In this document: positions 6,404-11,830 of the stretch, piece after piece
Layout: the number at the start of each line of letters is the position of its first letter
Numbering within the stretch: position 1 is the first letter of the stretch
IMG/VR virus record: IMGVR_UViG_3300031885_000006
Span: 1-64,000 of that record
Source of the DNA: a virus
Reading direction: 5' to 3' (one strand)
DNA: 64,000 nucleotides
Notes under the pieces: generated by a model
Told to the model about the DNA's origin: nothing
The model's input: only the letters and a program-made list of their open reading frames with translations
Database searches by the model: none
Program-made: the position numbers and the translations under genes

Positions 6404-6725
6404 GTTGAATCCTAACAATTTTAAATGGTTTCTTTTCTACAATCAAACCCCAGGGAATCTTAAACCGACCTCTGCTGCCGTTGGGTCCATCTATCTGATA
6501 TAGCATATATCTAACATTCAGCATATATCTAACATTCACCATATCACAAATTATAATTCTTCTTCTATTCGAAAGCAGAAATTCTGATTCCCAATTTACA
6601 TCTGGTGGGTGCCATTGATTGTCAGCAAAAACACTTATAAATCCAAGCAAATGAAACGTAAACATTGGGCTCAGAAGAACACACAATAACGTTGTTGCTA
6701 CAAACCAACTTTTCAAACTTCTCAT
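6393..6725 (-). CDS. Membrane-anchored or secreted protein (110 aa)
   Basis: Residues 6-34 form a long hydrophobic segment that could be a signal anchor. A short in-frame tandem duplication (NVRYML NVRYML, about residues 64-75) arises from an 18-base direct repeat. No catalytic motif. Co-transcribed with the downstream two-helix protein. Confidence 0.6.
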   Translation of the reverse strand: MRSLKSWFVATTLLCVLLSPMFTFHLLGFISVFADNQWHPPDVNWESEFLLSNRRRIIICDMVNVRYMLNVRYMLYQIDGPNGSRGRFKIPWGLIVEKKPFKIVRIQHGQ

Positions 6726-6737
6726 TTATTTCTCCAG

Positions 6738-6809
6738 AGCGATATGTGAGATTTGAACTCAACTCCTCTTGCTCGGCAAGCAAACGTGCGGCCACTACAC
6801 CAATATCGC
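6738..6809 (-). tRNA. tRNA-Gly (anticodon GCC)
   Basis: Acceptor GCGATAT/ATATCGC with U73 typical of Gly; D stem GTGT/GCAC; anticodon stem TTTGC/GCAAG, loop TTGCCGA gives GCC; T arm TTGAG-TTCAAAT-CTCAC with one end mismatch. Confidence 0.85.
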
Positions 6810-6839
6810 ATATAGTTTTTAATTTTCTGAAACGCAGAA

Positions 6840-6989
6840 CTATAACTGCGCAGTAGCCACAGTAGGATTCGAACCTACAACCTTCAGTTTCGTAAAAGTT
6901 AAAACTTCACTGTCATCTTGCATTTTAATTTCATATTTCTCTATCACTCCTGCTTGTACTAAAGTGTTTAAAATTGGTTCGTCCATCAT
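6840..6989 (-). CDS. Small protein whose C-terminus is encoded by a tRNA 3' half (49 aa)
   Basis: A strong SD (AGGAGAAAT) precedes ATGATG. The protein opens MMDEPILNTLVQAGVIEKYE, reads acidic and natural up to about residue 36, then ends VVGSNPTVATAQL, which is simply the T arm and acceptor of a tRNA remnant read in frame. The likely history is recombination that joined a small gene to the 3' half of a tRNA. Confidence 0.5.
   Translation of the reverse strand: MMDEPILNTLVQAGVIEKYEIKMQDDSEVLTFTKLKVVGSNPTVATAQL
6854..6895 (-). repeat. tRNA 3'-half remnant
   Basis: Minus-strand T arm GTAGG-TTCGAAT-CCTAC followed by acceptor-like TGTGGCTA. No complementary 5' acceptor strand is found upstream; that place is taken by the small CDS 6840-6989. 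Confidence 0.6.
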
Positions 6990-7001
6990 ATTTCTCCTAA
7001 G

Positions 7002-7085
7002 TAGGGCCGGTAGGAATTGAACCCACGTTGCGGTTTCCCGCTCGGATTAAAAGTCCGATGCATATAACCATTCTGCCACGACCCC
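7002..7085 (-). tRNA. tRNA with UUU anticodon and class II-like variable arm
   Basis: Acceptor GGGGTCG/CGGCCCT, A73; D arm GCA/TGC with a large loop; anticodon stem TCGGA/TCCGA, loop CTTTTAA gives UUU; T arm GTGGG-TTCAATT-CCTAC. The variable region is 15 bases with hairpin GCGG-GAAA-CCGC. The body resembles Leu or Ser tRNAs while the anticodon is that of Lys. Charging identity is uncertain; a plain tRNA-Lys lies next to it. Confidence 0.75.
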
Positions 7086-7089
7086 TCAG

Positions 7090-7162
7090 TGTCCCCGGTG
7101 GGAGTCGGACCCACAACGTTCGCATTAAAAGTGCGATACTCTGCCAATTGAGTTACGGAGAC
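7090..7162 (-). tRNA. tRNA-Lys (anticodon UUU)
   Basis: Acceptor GTCTCCG/CGGGGAC, A73; D stem ACTC/GAGT; anticodon stem TCGCA/TGCGA, loop CTTTTAA; T arm GTGGG-TCCGACT-CCCAC; five-base variable loop. Fully canonical. Confidence 0.9.
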
Positions 7163-7214
7163 ATATATTCATGCTCTCCGTAAAAGGTTACGGAGAGCTA
7201 AATTTTTAGACGTT

Positions 7215-7658
7215 TTAATCGATCACACATAACATTTCCTTTCCAACTACTTTTTTACCAGCATGCAACTTTCTATGACAATTAGCACACAAAACTACAC
7301 ACTTACAAATTTCCTTTTTAATCTTTTCCCATGTGCGACAATATACTCCACTTGCTACAGTGAAGTCTTTATCATCTAAATGGTGAAAATCTAAACACAC
7401 CACATCACTTTCAAAACAAAGTTGGCAACCATATGCGCTCTTTATTTTATTGACCTTTTCTTTATATTCCTTAATTTGATTTTTAGTTCTTATTTTTACA
7501 TTTTTTCGATGTTGCTCATTATTTGTTTTGTAATAGGTTCTTGATCTCACCCGATTACATTCTCTACAAATATTTTGCAAACCATCTTTGGACGTATTCT
7601 TTTTATTATACTCCGTTAATTCTTTTACTTCCTTGCATATAGTGCATGTTTTATTCAT
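7215..7658 (-). CDS. HNH endonuclease with N-terminal zinc finger
   Basis: 147 residues. An N-terminal CxxC...CxxC finger (about 5-34) typical of phage free-standing HNH enzymes is followed by a basic helix and the nuclease core: CQLC near 80, LDFHHLDD near 94, and VVLCANCHRKLHAG near 123. These supply the HNH histidines and zinc cysteines. It lies inside the tRNA region, as mobile homing endonucleases often do, and probably nicks DNA to spread itself. Confidence 0.85.
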   Translation of the reverse strand: MNKTCTICKEVKELTEYNKKNTSKDGLQNICRECNRVRSRTYYKTNNEQHRKNVKIRTKNQIKEYKEKVNKIKSAYGCQLCFESDVVCLDFHHLDDKDFTVASGVYCRTWEKIKKEICKCVVLCANCHRKLHAGKKVVGKEMLCVID

Positions 7659-7711
7659 ACACTATATAAGTAACTTTTAATTATTTTCAACAATTAAAAG
7701 TTATTTTTCCT

Positions 7712-7978
7712 TTATTCAATTTCATTGGTATCGACGATGTGATACCAATCATAGTCATACTCTGATTCATTAATTTTGTAGCCACGCACGACGGGCTTCA
7801 ATTGTTTTGTATAAGCTTTTTCACCAGCTTTTGTATCTGGGAATTTTTCACGTTCCAAGATTGGATAAAATTTTTCTTCTATTTTCATTTCTTCTTTGGT
7901 GTTGAAGCTTCCTTGAAAGTCATTCCAGCCACCATCTGGGTAATAACTACTACCAGCGAATAATAAAAACCTTTTCAT
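7712..7978 (-). CDS. Hypothetical protein (88 aa), small phage alpha/beta type
   Basis: Opens MKRFLLFAGSSYYPDGGW and ends with WYHIVDTNEIE. The hydrophobic first strand, G-rich turn and acidic tail are a pattern shared with the 76-residue protein at 8153-8383 (MNVYLLIWGLDFEG). Function unknown. It lies just upstream of HNH in the direction of transcription. Confidence 0.7.
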   Translation of the reverse strand: MKRFLLFAGSSYYPDGGWNDFQGSFNTKEEMKIEEKFYPILEREKFPDTKAGEKAYTKQLKPVVRGYKINESEYDYDWYHIVDTNEIE

Positions 7979-7993
7979 TTTTTTTCCTTAAGC

Positions 7994-8073
7994 AGGCTAG
8001 CCAGGATTCGAACCCGGTGGGCTAATTAAAGCCACGGTTTTGGAGACCGTTTCCTCTCCCAGGAGGACTAGCC
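7994..8073 (-). tRNA. tRNA-Trp (CCA) with 16-base variable arm
   Basis: Acceptor GGCTAGT/GCTAGCC, U73; anticodon stem ACGGT/ACCGT, loop CTCCAAA gives CCA; T arm CCGGG-TTCGAAT-CCTGG. The variable region is 16 bases with a GGCT/AGCC hairpin around TTAATT, unlike normal tRNA-Trp with four or five bases. Confidence 0.8.
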
Positions 8074-8078
8074 TATGT

Positions 8079-8150
8079 TGCATGAATTTAAGAGAATCGA
8101 ACTCTAAGACGCTGTTTTCAAGCCGTTGTCCCACCAACTGTTTTTCATGC
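8079..8150 (-). pseudogene. Degenerate tRNA-like sequence (Ser UGA-like)
   Basis: Ends GCATGAA/TTCATGC are complementary and AGAG-TTCGATT-CTCT is a recognisable T arm, with CTTGAAA as a possible Ser UGA loop. The D and anticodon stems do not pair properly and spacing is off. Either a decayed tRNA or another rearranged one. Confidence 0.45.
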
Positions 8151-8152
8151 AT

Positions 8153-8383
8153 TTATTCTTTTACTTCTTTTTCTTCGATGGTGATTGTTTCTGATCCATT
8201 TCGCCAAGCTTTAATTATATTTTCCGACATGGCAAATCCATTATGAGTTTTGCCAATTATTTCCCATCTGTTTCCTTTAGTTTTTTCTTTTGCAGCTTTT
8301 TCTGCGGCTTTCAAAGTTTTATAAACATCAGTAGTCATTGGGCCTTCGAAATCCAATCCCCAAATCAGCAAATAGACGTTCAT
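8153..8383 (-). CDS. Hypothetical protein (76 aa)
   Basis: Opens MNVYLLIWGLDFEGPMTTDVY, followed by a Lys/Ala-rich helix (KAAEKAAKEKTKG) and RWEIIGKT, a compact alpha/beta phage protein. ATGA-type overlap with the preceding gene. Function unknown. Confidence 0.7.
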   Translation of the reverse strand: MNVYLLIWGLDFEGPMTTDVYKTLKAAEKAAKEKTKGNRWEIIGKTHNGFAMSENIIKAWRNGSETITIEEKEVKE

Positions 8384-8586
8384 TCTTTATTTCCTGTTAA
8401 TTCGTTAATGACCCAATCTTTCTTTTGGTGTCGAGTTTCGAACCATTTAAGCATGGCTTTCCATCGACTTTCATTTACTTTGAATGGGATTTTGGTTCCG
8501 TTGTTCTGCATGTATTCGAAAAATTCGGCTACATTTAGACTACCTGGGTAATATGTTTTCCAGCCTTTGCCAGTTCCGTACCACAT
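8380..8586 (-). CDS. Hypothetical protein (68 aa)
   Basis: 68 residues, aromatic and basic (WKTYYPGS, RWKAMLKWFETRHQKKDW), predicted helical. It overlaps both neighbours by a few bases. Function unknown. Confidence 0.7.
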   Translation of the reverse strand: MWYGTGKGWKTYYPGSLNVAEFFEYMQNNGTKIPFKVNESRWKAMLKWFETRHQKKDWVINELTGNKE

Positions 8587-8774
8587 TACTGTCGGTCCTT
8601 CCCATCAAGGTCATCCCATTCAGTGACATTGATGTTGTCGTAATCTTCTTTCTTTAGGGCGTTATTGCAGGCTCTTCGGTTGTCACGAACTTTCTTTTTT
8701 TTGATTGTTCGTCTTTCGTGTCGAGCCCACTGATCCATTTCTTGGTTTTGCCAAGCTTTTTTCCAGCTATTCAT
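8586..8774 (-). CDS. Basic hypothetical protein (62 aa)
   Basis: Start chosen at MNSWKKAWQNQE rather than an ATG 11 codons earlier, which would lie inside the terminator region. A strongly basic centre (HERRTIKKKKVRDNRR) suggests nucleic-acid binding; the C-terminus is acidic. TAATG overlap with the next gene. Confidence 0.65.
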   Translation of the reverse strand: MNSWKKAWQNQEMDQWARHERRTIKKKKVRDNRRACNNALKKEDYDNINVTEWDDLDGKDRQ

Positions 8775-8789
8775 GTTAAAAATTCCAAT

Positions 8790-8829
8790 AAAAAAACCCC
8801 TTTTCAAGTTTGCACCTGAAAAGGGGTTT
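8790..8829 (-). terminator. Rho-independent terminator
   Basis: Perfect 10-bp stem CCCCTTTTCA/TGAAAAGGGG with a 10-base loop, followed on the minus strand by seven T. It ends the free-standing unit that starts at the promoter 9054-9081. Confidence 0.85.
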
Positions 8830-8887
8830 AAGTTTACGCACTTATTCCCGATCCAGGTTTCCCTGAACCGAGATATTCTCTATCGGC

Positions 8888-9010
8888 TCAGAGTACGATA
8901 TTTTTACGTCCTTGCTTGTTAATCAAGCAAGTACGTGTAGTGGTATGCCAATTTTGTTGGCCTTTCCCACTACCATTCGTTCTCTGAGTCATTGTGAACA
9001 TTTTAATCAT
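8888..9010 (-). CDS. Possible 40-aa ORF followed by in-frame UGA and 18 further codons
   Basis: Reads MIKMFTMTQRTNGSGKGQQN.. to ..GRKNIVL, then TGA, then 18 open codons ADREYLGSGKPGSGISA to TAA at 8834. The amino-acid content on both sides of the TGA looks protein-like, yet the same bases form strong RNA hairpins. A weak GAAAG precedes the ATG. Coding status undecided. Confidence 0.3.
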   Translation of the reverse strand: MIKMFTMTQRTNGSGKGQQNWHTTTRTCLINKQGRKNIVL

Positions 9011-9053
9011 CTTTCAAAAAATACGACGGAACAGCCCGTCAAATCACTTCTTT

Positions 9054-9081
9054 AGTATACGCTCTTTTTTGACTTTGTAAA
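9054..9081 (-). promoter_or_regulatory. Sigma70-like promoter TTTACA-N16-TATACT
   Basis: Minus-strand -35 TTTACA (9076-9081) and -10 TATACT (9054-9059), spacer 16. It shares sequence context (TTTACAAA...GCGTATA) with the promoters at 9290 and 17651. Drives the candidate ncRNA. Confidence 0.75.
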
Positions 9082-9177
9082 GCACATCGTCAAAAAAATT
9101 GGTTGGCCCCAAATTTTATATGGGTTTCTAACAATTGTTTGGCTTATCAGACAAAAGTCTGATCGGACCAACCAAGG

Positions 9178-9273
9178 TGGAGGAGGATGGATTTGAACCA
9201 TCGATTTCCAGCTTATTCATGGAGCGGTTTTGCTCATGAGACTGGCGAGATAACCGGGCTTCTCTACTCCTCT
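9178..9273 (-). tRNA. tRNA-Met (CAU) with 21-base anticodon-loop insertion
   Basis: Acceptor AGAGGAG/CTCCTCC with an A1-C72 mismatch, A73; D stem GAGA/TCTC; anticodon stem CCAGT/GCTGG; T arm GATGG-TTCAAAT-CCATC. The anticodon loop (9213-9240) is 28 bases. Removing 21 leaves CTCATAA, a perfect Met/Ile2 CAU loop. The extra bases fold as TCATG+AGC / GCT+CATGA with one bulged C and a 6-base loop, the same architecture as in tRNA-Gln 5521-5612. Confidence 0.75.
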
Positions 9274-9289
9274 ACATGTTTCTCTTTTC

Positions 9290-9317
9290 ATTATACGCCT
9301 TTTTTGGCATTTGTAAA
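9290..9317 (-). promoter_or_regulatory. Sigma70-like promoter TTTACA-N16-TATAAT
   Basis: -35 TTTACA (9312-9317), -10 TATAAT (9290-9295), 16-base spacer. The transcript start would fall about ten bases before the interrupted tRNA-Met. Confidence 0.8.
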
Positions 9318-9371
9318 GAGACCTTCAAAAAATTTTTCTTCATCTTATCTAGATCTGCCGTTTCAAAATTT

Positions 9372-9620
9372 TTAAAAAATGCAGGTGAAGATTTTACCTT
9401 TTCTGGCTACGGGCTCAAAAGCAAGTGAAACATTGCGAATGATTTCTCTTTTTTCTTTTGCGGTATAAAACCCCAAATCCATCTCTGGTTTTGGAATTTT
9501 AAAATCAAAAGAATATAAATCTGTATTGAGCTTGCCAGTTTTAACAGGTTGGGACTCTTTTTCTTTTTTATCTGCGAGCGCCCTGAGTTCTGCTGGCGAC
9601 ATTAATTCTGCGTAATTCAT
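9372..9620 (-). CDS. Hypothetical protein (82 aa)
   Basis: 82 residues; a charged helical N-terminus (ELMSPAELRALADKKEKE) and a C-terminal part with EKREIIRNVSLAFEPVARKG. Directly follows the stop of the first paralogue of the triplet. Function unknown. Confidence 0.7.
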   Translation of the reverse strand: MNYAELMSPAELRALADKKEKESQPVKTGKLNTDLYSFDFKIPKPEMDLGFYTAKEKREIIRNVSLAFEPVARKGKIFTCIF

Positions 9621-9998
9621 TTAGCACCCAAAATCATAATTTTCGATTTTCATTTCGGTTTTGGTCACAGTGATTTTTGTATCGGTGCCGAACATGCTCC
9701 GATAATCATCTTCGTTCAAAAGATCTAATTCTTCAGAAATAGCTTCGGCGGCATCTGCTGCCCAGGCATCATCTAATTCTTGGTCATCATTGATCCAGAT
9801 GGAATCTGAATCTGTACTTACGTCAAAGTCATAACCTTCATCATTATAGACTTCGCCTTGAGCCCAGGAAAAATTTTCCAGCAATGGATATTTGTCAAAA
9901 ATAGGCTTAAACAGATCAGCCACTAAAGATTTTACATTTTTATACAAGGACTTATTGAGTTGATTACGTTCAAGCAGTTGTTCTTTTAGCGTTTTCAT
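9621..9998 (-). CDS. Acidic protein, third member of a paralogue triplet (125 aa)
   Basis: The ending MFGTDTKITVTKTEMKIENY parallels the two upstream genes. The centre has NFSWAQGEVYNDEGYDF, matching the GWxQxTPYFxDG block of its paralogues. Strongly acidic. Overlaps the upstream gene by four bases. The conserved F(G/S)W..Q...Y(N/F).DG and C-terminal FG..ITV...I boxes define a family I do not recognise. Confidence 0.7.
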   Translation of the reverse strand: MKTLKEQLLERNQLNKSLYKNVKSLVADLFKPIFDKYPLLENFSWAQGEVYNDEGYDFDVSTDSDSIWINDDQELDDAWAADAAEAISEELDLLNEDDYRSMFGTDTKITVTKTEMKIENYDFGC

Positions 9999-10525
9999 TC
10001 ATGGTCCCTATATTGCGTGGTTTCAATTTTATTTGGATAAACGGTTATTTCAACATGATCCCCGAACATTGATCTCAACATTTCTTCTTCAAAATTAGCC
10101 CACACTGCCTTTGCTGCATTAAATGCGGCTTTTAATGCTTTCATATCTCCTTGGAGCAACTCAATTTCCAATTCACCAATTTCATTTTTAATTTCATTAG
10201 CTTTTAAATAGTCTTCATTAACCACTGCTTCGGCTTTTTCTCTTTTTAGTTTAGCAATATTTGTTTGAATTTTATCTGGATCGTAATTATCATCCCAATC
10301 CAAACTATCTTCATCCATACCATTGATGGAAAAGCTCCAATCATTGACCCTGAATACACATTCGTTGCCATCACAAAAATAAGGCGTGGCTTGTTTCCAA
10401 CCAAAATATTTAAGAACGAGATGTTCTTTGAACGCTGGTGCGAATAATTCTTGAAAAAAAGCTAAATGTTTAGCCTTTAAATCATCTTGAAACTGTTTTA
10501 TTTTTTCTTTGACTGGATTAGTCAT
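9995..10525 (-). CDS. Paralogue triplet member with UVR-like insertion (176 aa)
   Basis: Shares with its neighbours KYFGWKQATPYFCDGNECVF and the C-terminal MFGDHVEITVYPNKIE. Unlike them it carries an insertion near residues 85-125 (IAKLKREKAEAVVNEDYLKAN followed by EIKNEIGELE) with the spacing of the UVR motif found in UvrB/UvrC-type proteins, usually a protein-interaction helical hairpin. Function unknown. Confidence 0.7.
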   Translation of the reverse strand: MTNPVKEKIKQFQDDLKAKHLAFFQELFAPAFKEHLVLKYFGWKQATPYFCDGNECVFRVNDWSFSINGMDEDSLDWDDNYDPDKIQTNIAKLKREKAEAVVNEDYLKANEIKNEIGELEIELLQGDMKALKAAFNAAKAVWANFEEEMLRSMFGDHVEITVYPNKIETTQYRDHE

Positions 10526-10952
10526 GATTGTATCTGCTCACTTCAATATTGTCTTTAGTCACGATGATTTTAGCATGATCACCGAACAGTGATTCGAACA
10601 CATCTCCATCAAAGGCCGAGAGAACAGCAGAAACTTTTTTACAAAGGGCATAATGTTTGTCATCTGCCTCTACATCTTCTCCTCTATCCTCTCTATCGTA
10701 GGTGTTCTCGCCATTCACATAAATTTCATCTGCCTCACGATGTGTGCCAAAATAACAAGCATCTCCATCATTAAAGTAAGGCGTATATTGGGTCCAACCA
10801 AACGATTCTAGCTCTGGAATCTCTTGGAACAGCAGGGCAGAAGCTTCTTTGAAAATTTCTTTGCCTTTTTCATTGGCTTCTTTTTTCATATTGTCCAAAT
10901 GCTCTTTTAGCTCTTTGGCTTTGGTCATTGTGAATTCTAAAGAATTAGTCAT
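10518..10952 (-). CDS. Paralogue triplet member (144 aa)
   Basis: Contains ESFGWTQYTPYFNDGDACYF and ends SLFGDHAKIIVTKDNIEVSRY, the two family boxes. A helical N-terminus precedes them. The chosen ATG overlaps the preceding stop (ATGACTAA); an ATG eight codons later is also possible. Function unknown; the DG-D/aromatic block could bind metal, which is speculation. Confidence 0.7.
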   Translation of the reverse strand: MTNSLEFTMTKAKELKEHLDNMKKEANEKGKEIFKEASALLFQEIPELESFGWTQYTPYFNDGDACYFGTHREADEIYVNGENTYDREDRGEDVEADDKHYALCKKVSAVLSAFDGDVFESLFGDHAKIIVTKDNIEVSRYNHD

Positions 10953-11364
10953 TATCTATTTTTTCTTCTGTTAGAGAAATAACACGTACAACTTTACGTG
11001 CTTCAATTTTTTGATGGCTAGAAGGGACGCCCTTGCCATTATTCATCCAAGGTTTGAATTCCATTTCTTGAATATAATCTTGAGCGGTTGGTATAAAACC
11101 GCCAAAATCTTCAAGAATATGTTGCTCGCCTAGATCTCTGACGGAGACTTCTTTACCATCACTATTGGTGATTACTACGCCAAAGGATCGTTCTAGCGGA
11201 CCATTGGGCGATATAAACCAACTATTATGGGTAAGGACTCTGTGGCGATTATCGGGAAAGGCACCTTTGCTGGAATCCATAAAGTTATGAATTTCCAGAT
11301 AATCTTCTGGTTTGCCGCCATACTTTCTGGCTGAGCTTTTTGCATGAATCCAAGGCTTCGACAT
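10945..11364 (-). CDS. DUF6915-like protein
   Basis: 139 residues. PWIHAKSSARKYGGKPEDYL, followed by IHNFMDSSK and NRHRVLTHNSWFI, matches my memory of the DUF6915 family of phage and bacterial proteins, with conserved His residues. Function of that family is unknown. Strong SD (AAGGAGGTATAATG) fixes the start. Confidence 0.65.
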   Translation of the reverse strand: MSKPWIHAKSSARKYGGKPEDYLEIHNFMDSSKGAFPDNRHRVLTHNSWFISPNGPLERSFGVVITNSDGKEVSVRDLGEQHILEDFGGFIPTAQDYIQEMEFKPWMNNGKGVPSSHQKIEARKVVRVISLTEEKIDND

Positions 11365-11376
11365 TATACCTCCTTG

Positions 11377-11424
11377 TTACAAATAATCTACTTTTTCCCA
11401 ATTTGGATTTAAGTATCGATTCAT
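11377..11424 (-). CDS. Possible 15-residue mini-ORF
   Basis: MNRYLNPNWEKVDYL starts on the stop codon of the upstream gene (TAATG) and ends just before the SD of the DUF6915-like gene. Such coupled mini-ORFs can act as leader peptides; no codon pattern proves translation. Confidence 0.3.
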   Translation of the reverse strand: MNRYLNPNWEKVDYL

Positions 11425-11822
11425 TAGTATGTTTTCTCCTCTTCTTTTTTCTCGGTAGCTGGCTGGGCATCAATTTTTGCAGCGGTGTCTTTATTGACAT
11501 CTTTCATAAAATTGAATTGAGCGATGGCAGCATGATATCCGGTGGCATAATTATTGCTGCTATCGTATACCAATTTGGCATCTTCAAAGCCATCGGAATA
11601 GCTACCATTGTTGCGTTTTAGCAGAGCAAATTTATAGCCATCTTCGTAGCTAGGATTGGTCGCCAGTTTGAATTCATATTCTCGACATTCGTCCCGCATT
11701 AGTTCAATTTGTCTGTTTTGCAGACTGTTGAGCATGGTGAGACGGGCATTTTCCCAATCTGACTTTGCGAAAAGAAATCCAAGGATGATGGTGCTGGCAA
11801 CGAAGATCCATGTTGTCTTCAT
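11424..11822 (-). CDS. Membrane-anchored protein with GY-type repeats (132 aa)
   Basis: Residues 5-19 form an N-terminal anchor (TWIFVASTIILGFLF). The exterior part has three repeats of an aromatic-Gly type (YEDGYKFALL, YSDGFEDAKL, YATGYHAAIA), similar in pattern to Sel1-like or short helical repeats. The C-terminus is Lys/Glu rich. Likely periplasmic or envelope-associated; function unknown. Confidence 0.65.
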   Translation of the reverse strand: MKTTWIFVASTIILGFLFAKSDWENARLTMLNSLQNRQIELMRDECREYEFKLATNPSYEDGYKFALLKRNNGSYSDGFEDAKLVYDSSNNYATGYHAAIAQFNFMKDVNKDTAAKIDAQPATEKKEEEKTY

Positions 11823-11830
11823 GTCGTCCT

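Larger units (their letters stand above)
8790..9048 (-). ncRNA. Candidate structured noncoding RNA, own promoter and terminator
   Basis: A transcript of about 260 bases between a good promoter and a strong terminator. The minus strand folds as: hairpin GACGG/CCGTC near the 5' end; a closing stem GACTCAGAG (8983-8991)/CTCTGAGCC (8885-8893) enclosing a long hairpin GTAGTGG/CCACTAC with inner GGCCAA/TTGGC, and a 12-bp hairpin ACGT-CTTGCTTG/CAAGCAAG-ACGT; then CCGA/TCGG and CAGG/CCTG hairpins before the terminator. A short ORF overlaps (8888-9010). It might be the partner RNA of the phage Ro60 protein, but no Y-RNA signature is firm. Confidence 0.55.
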
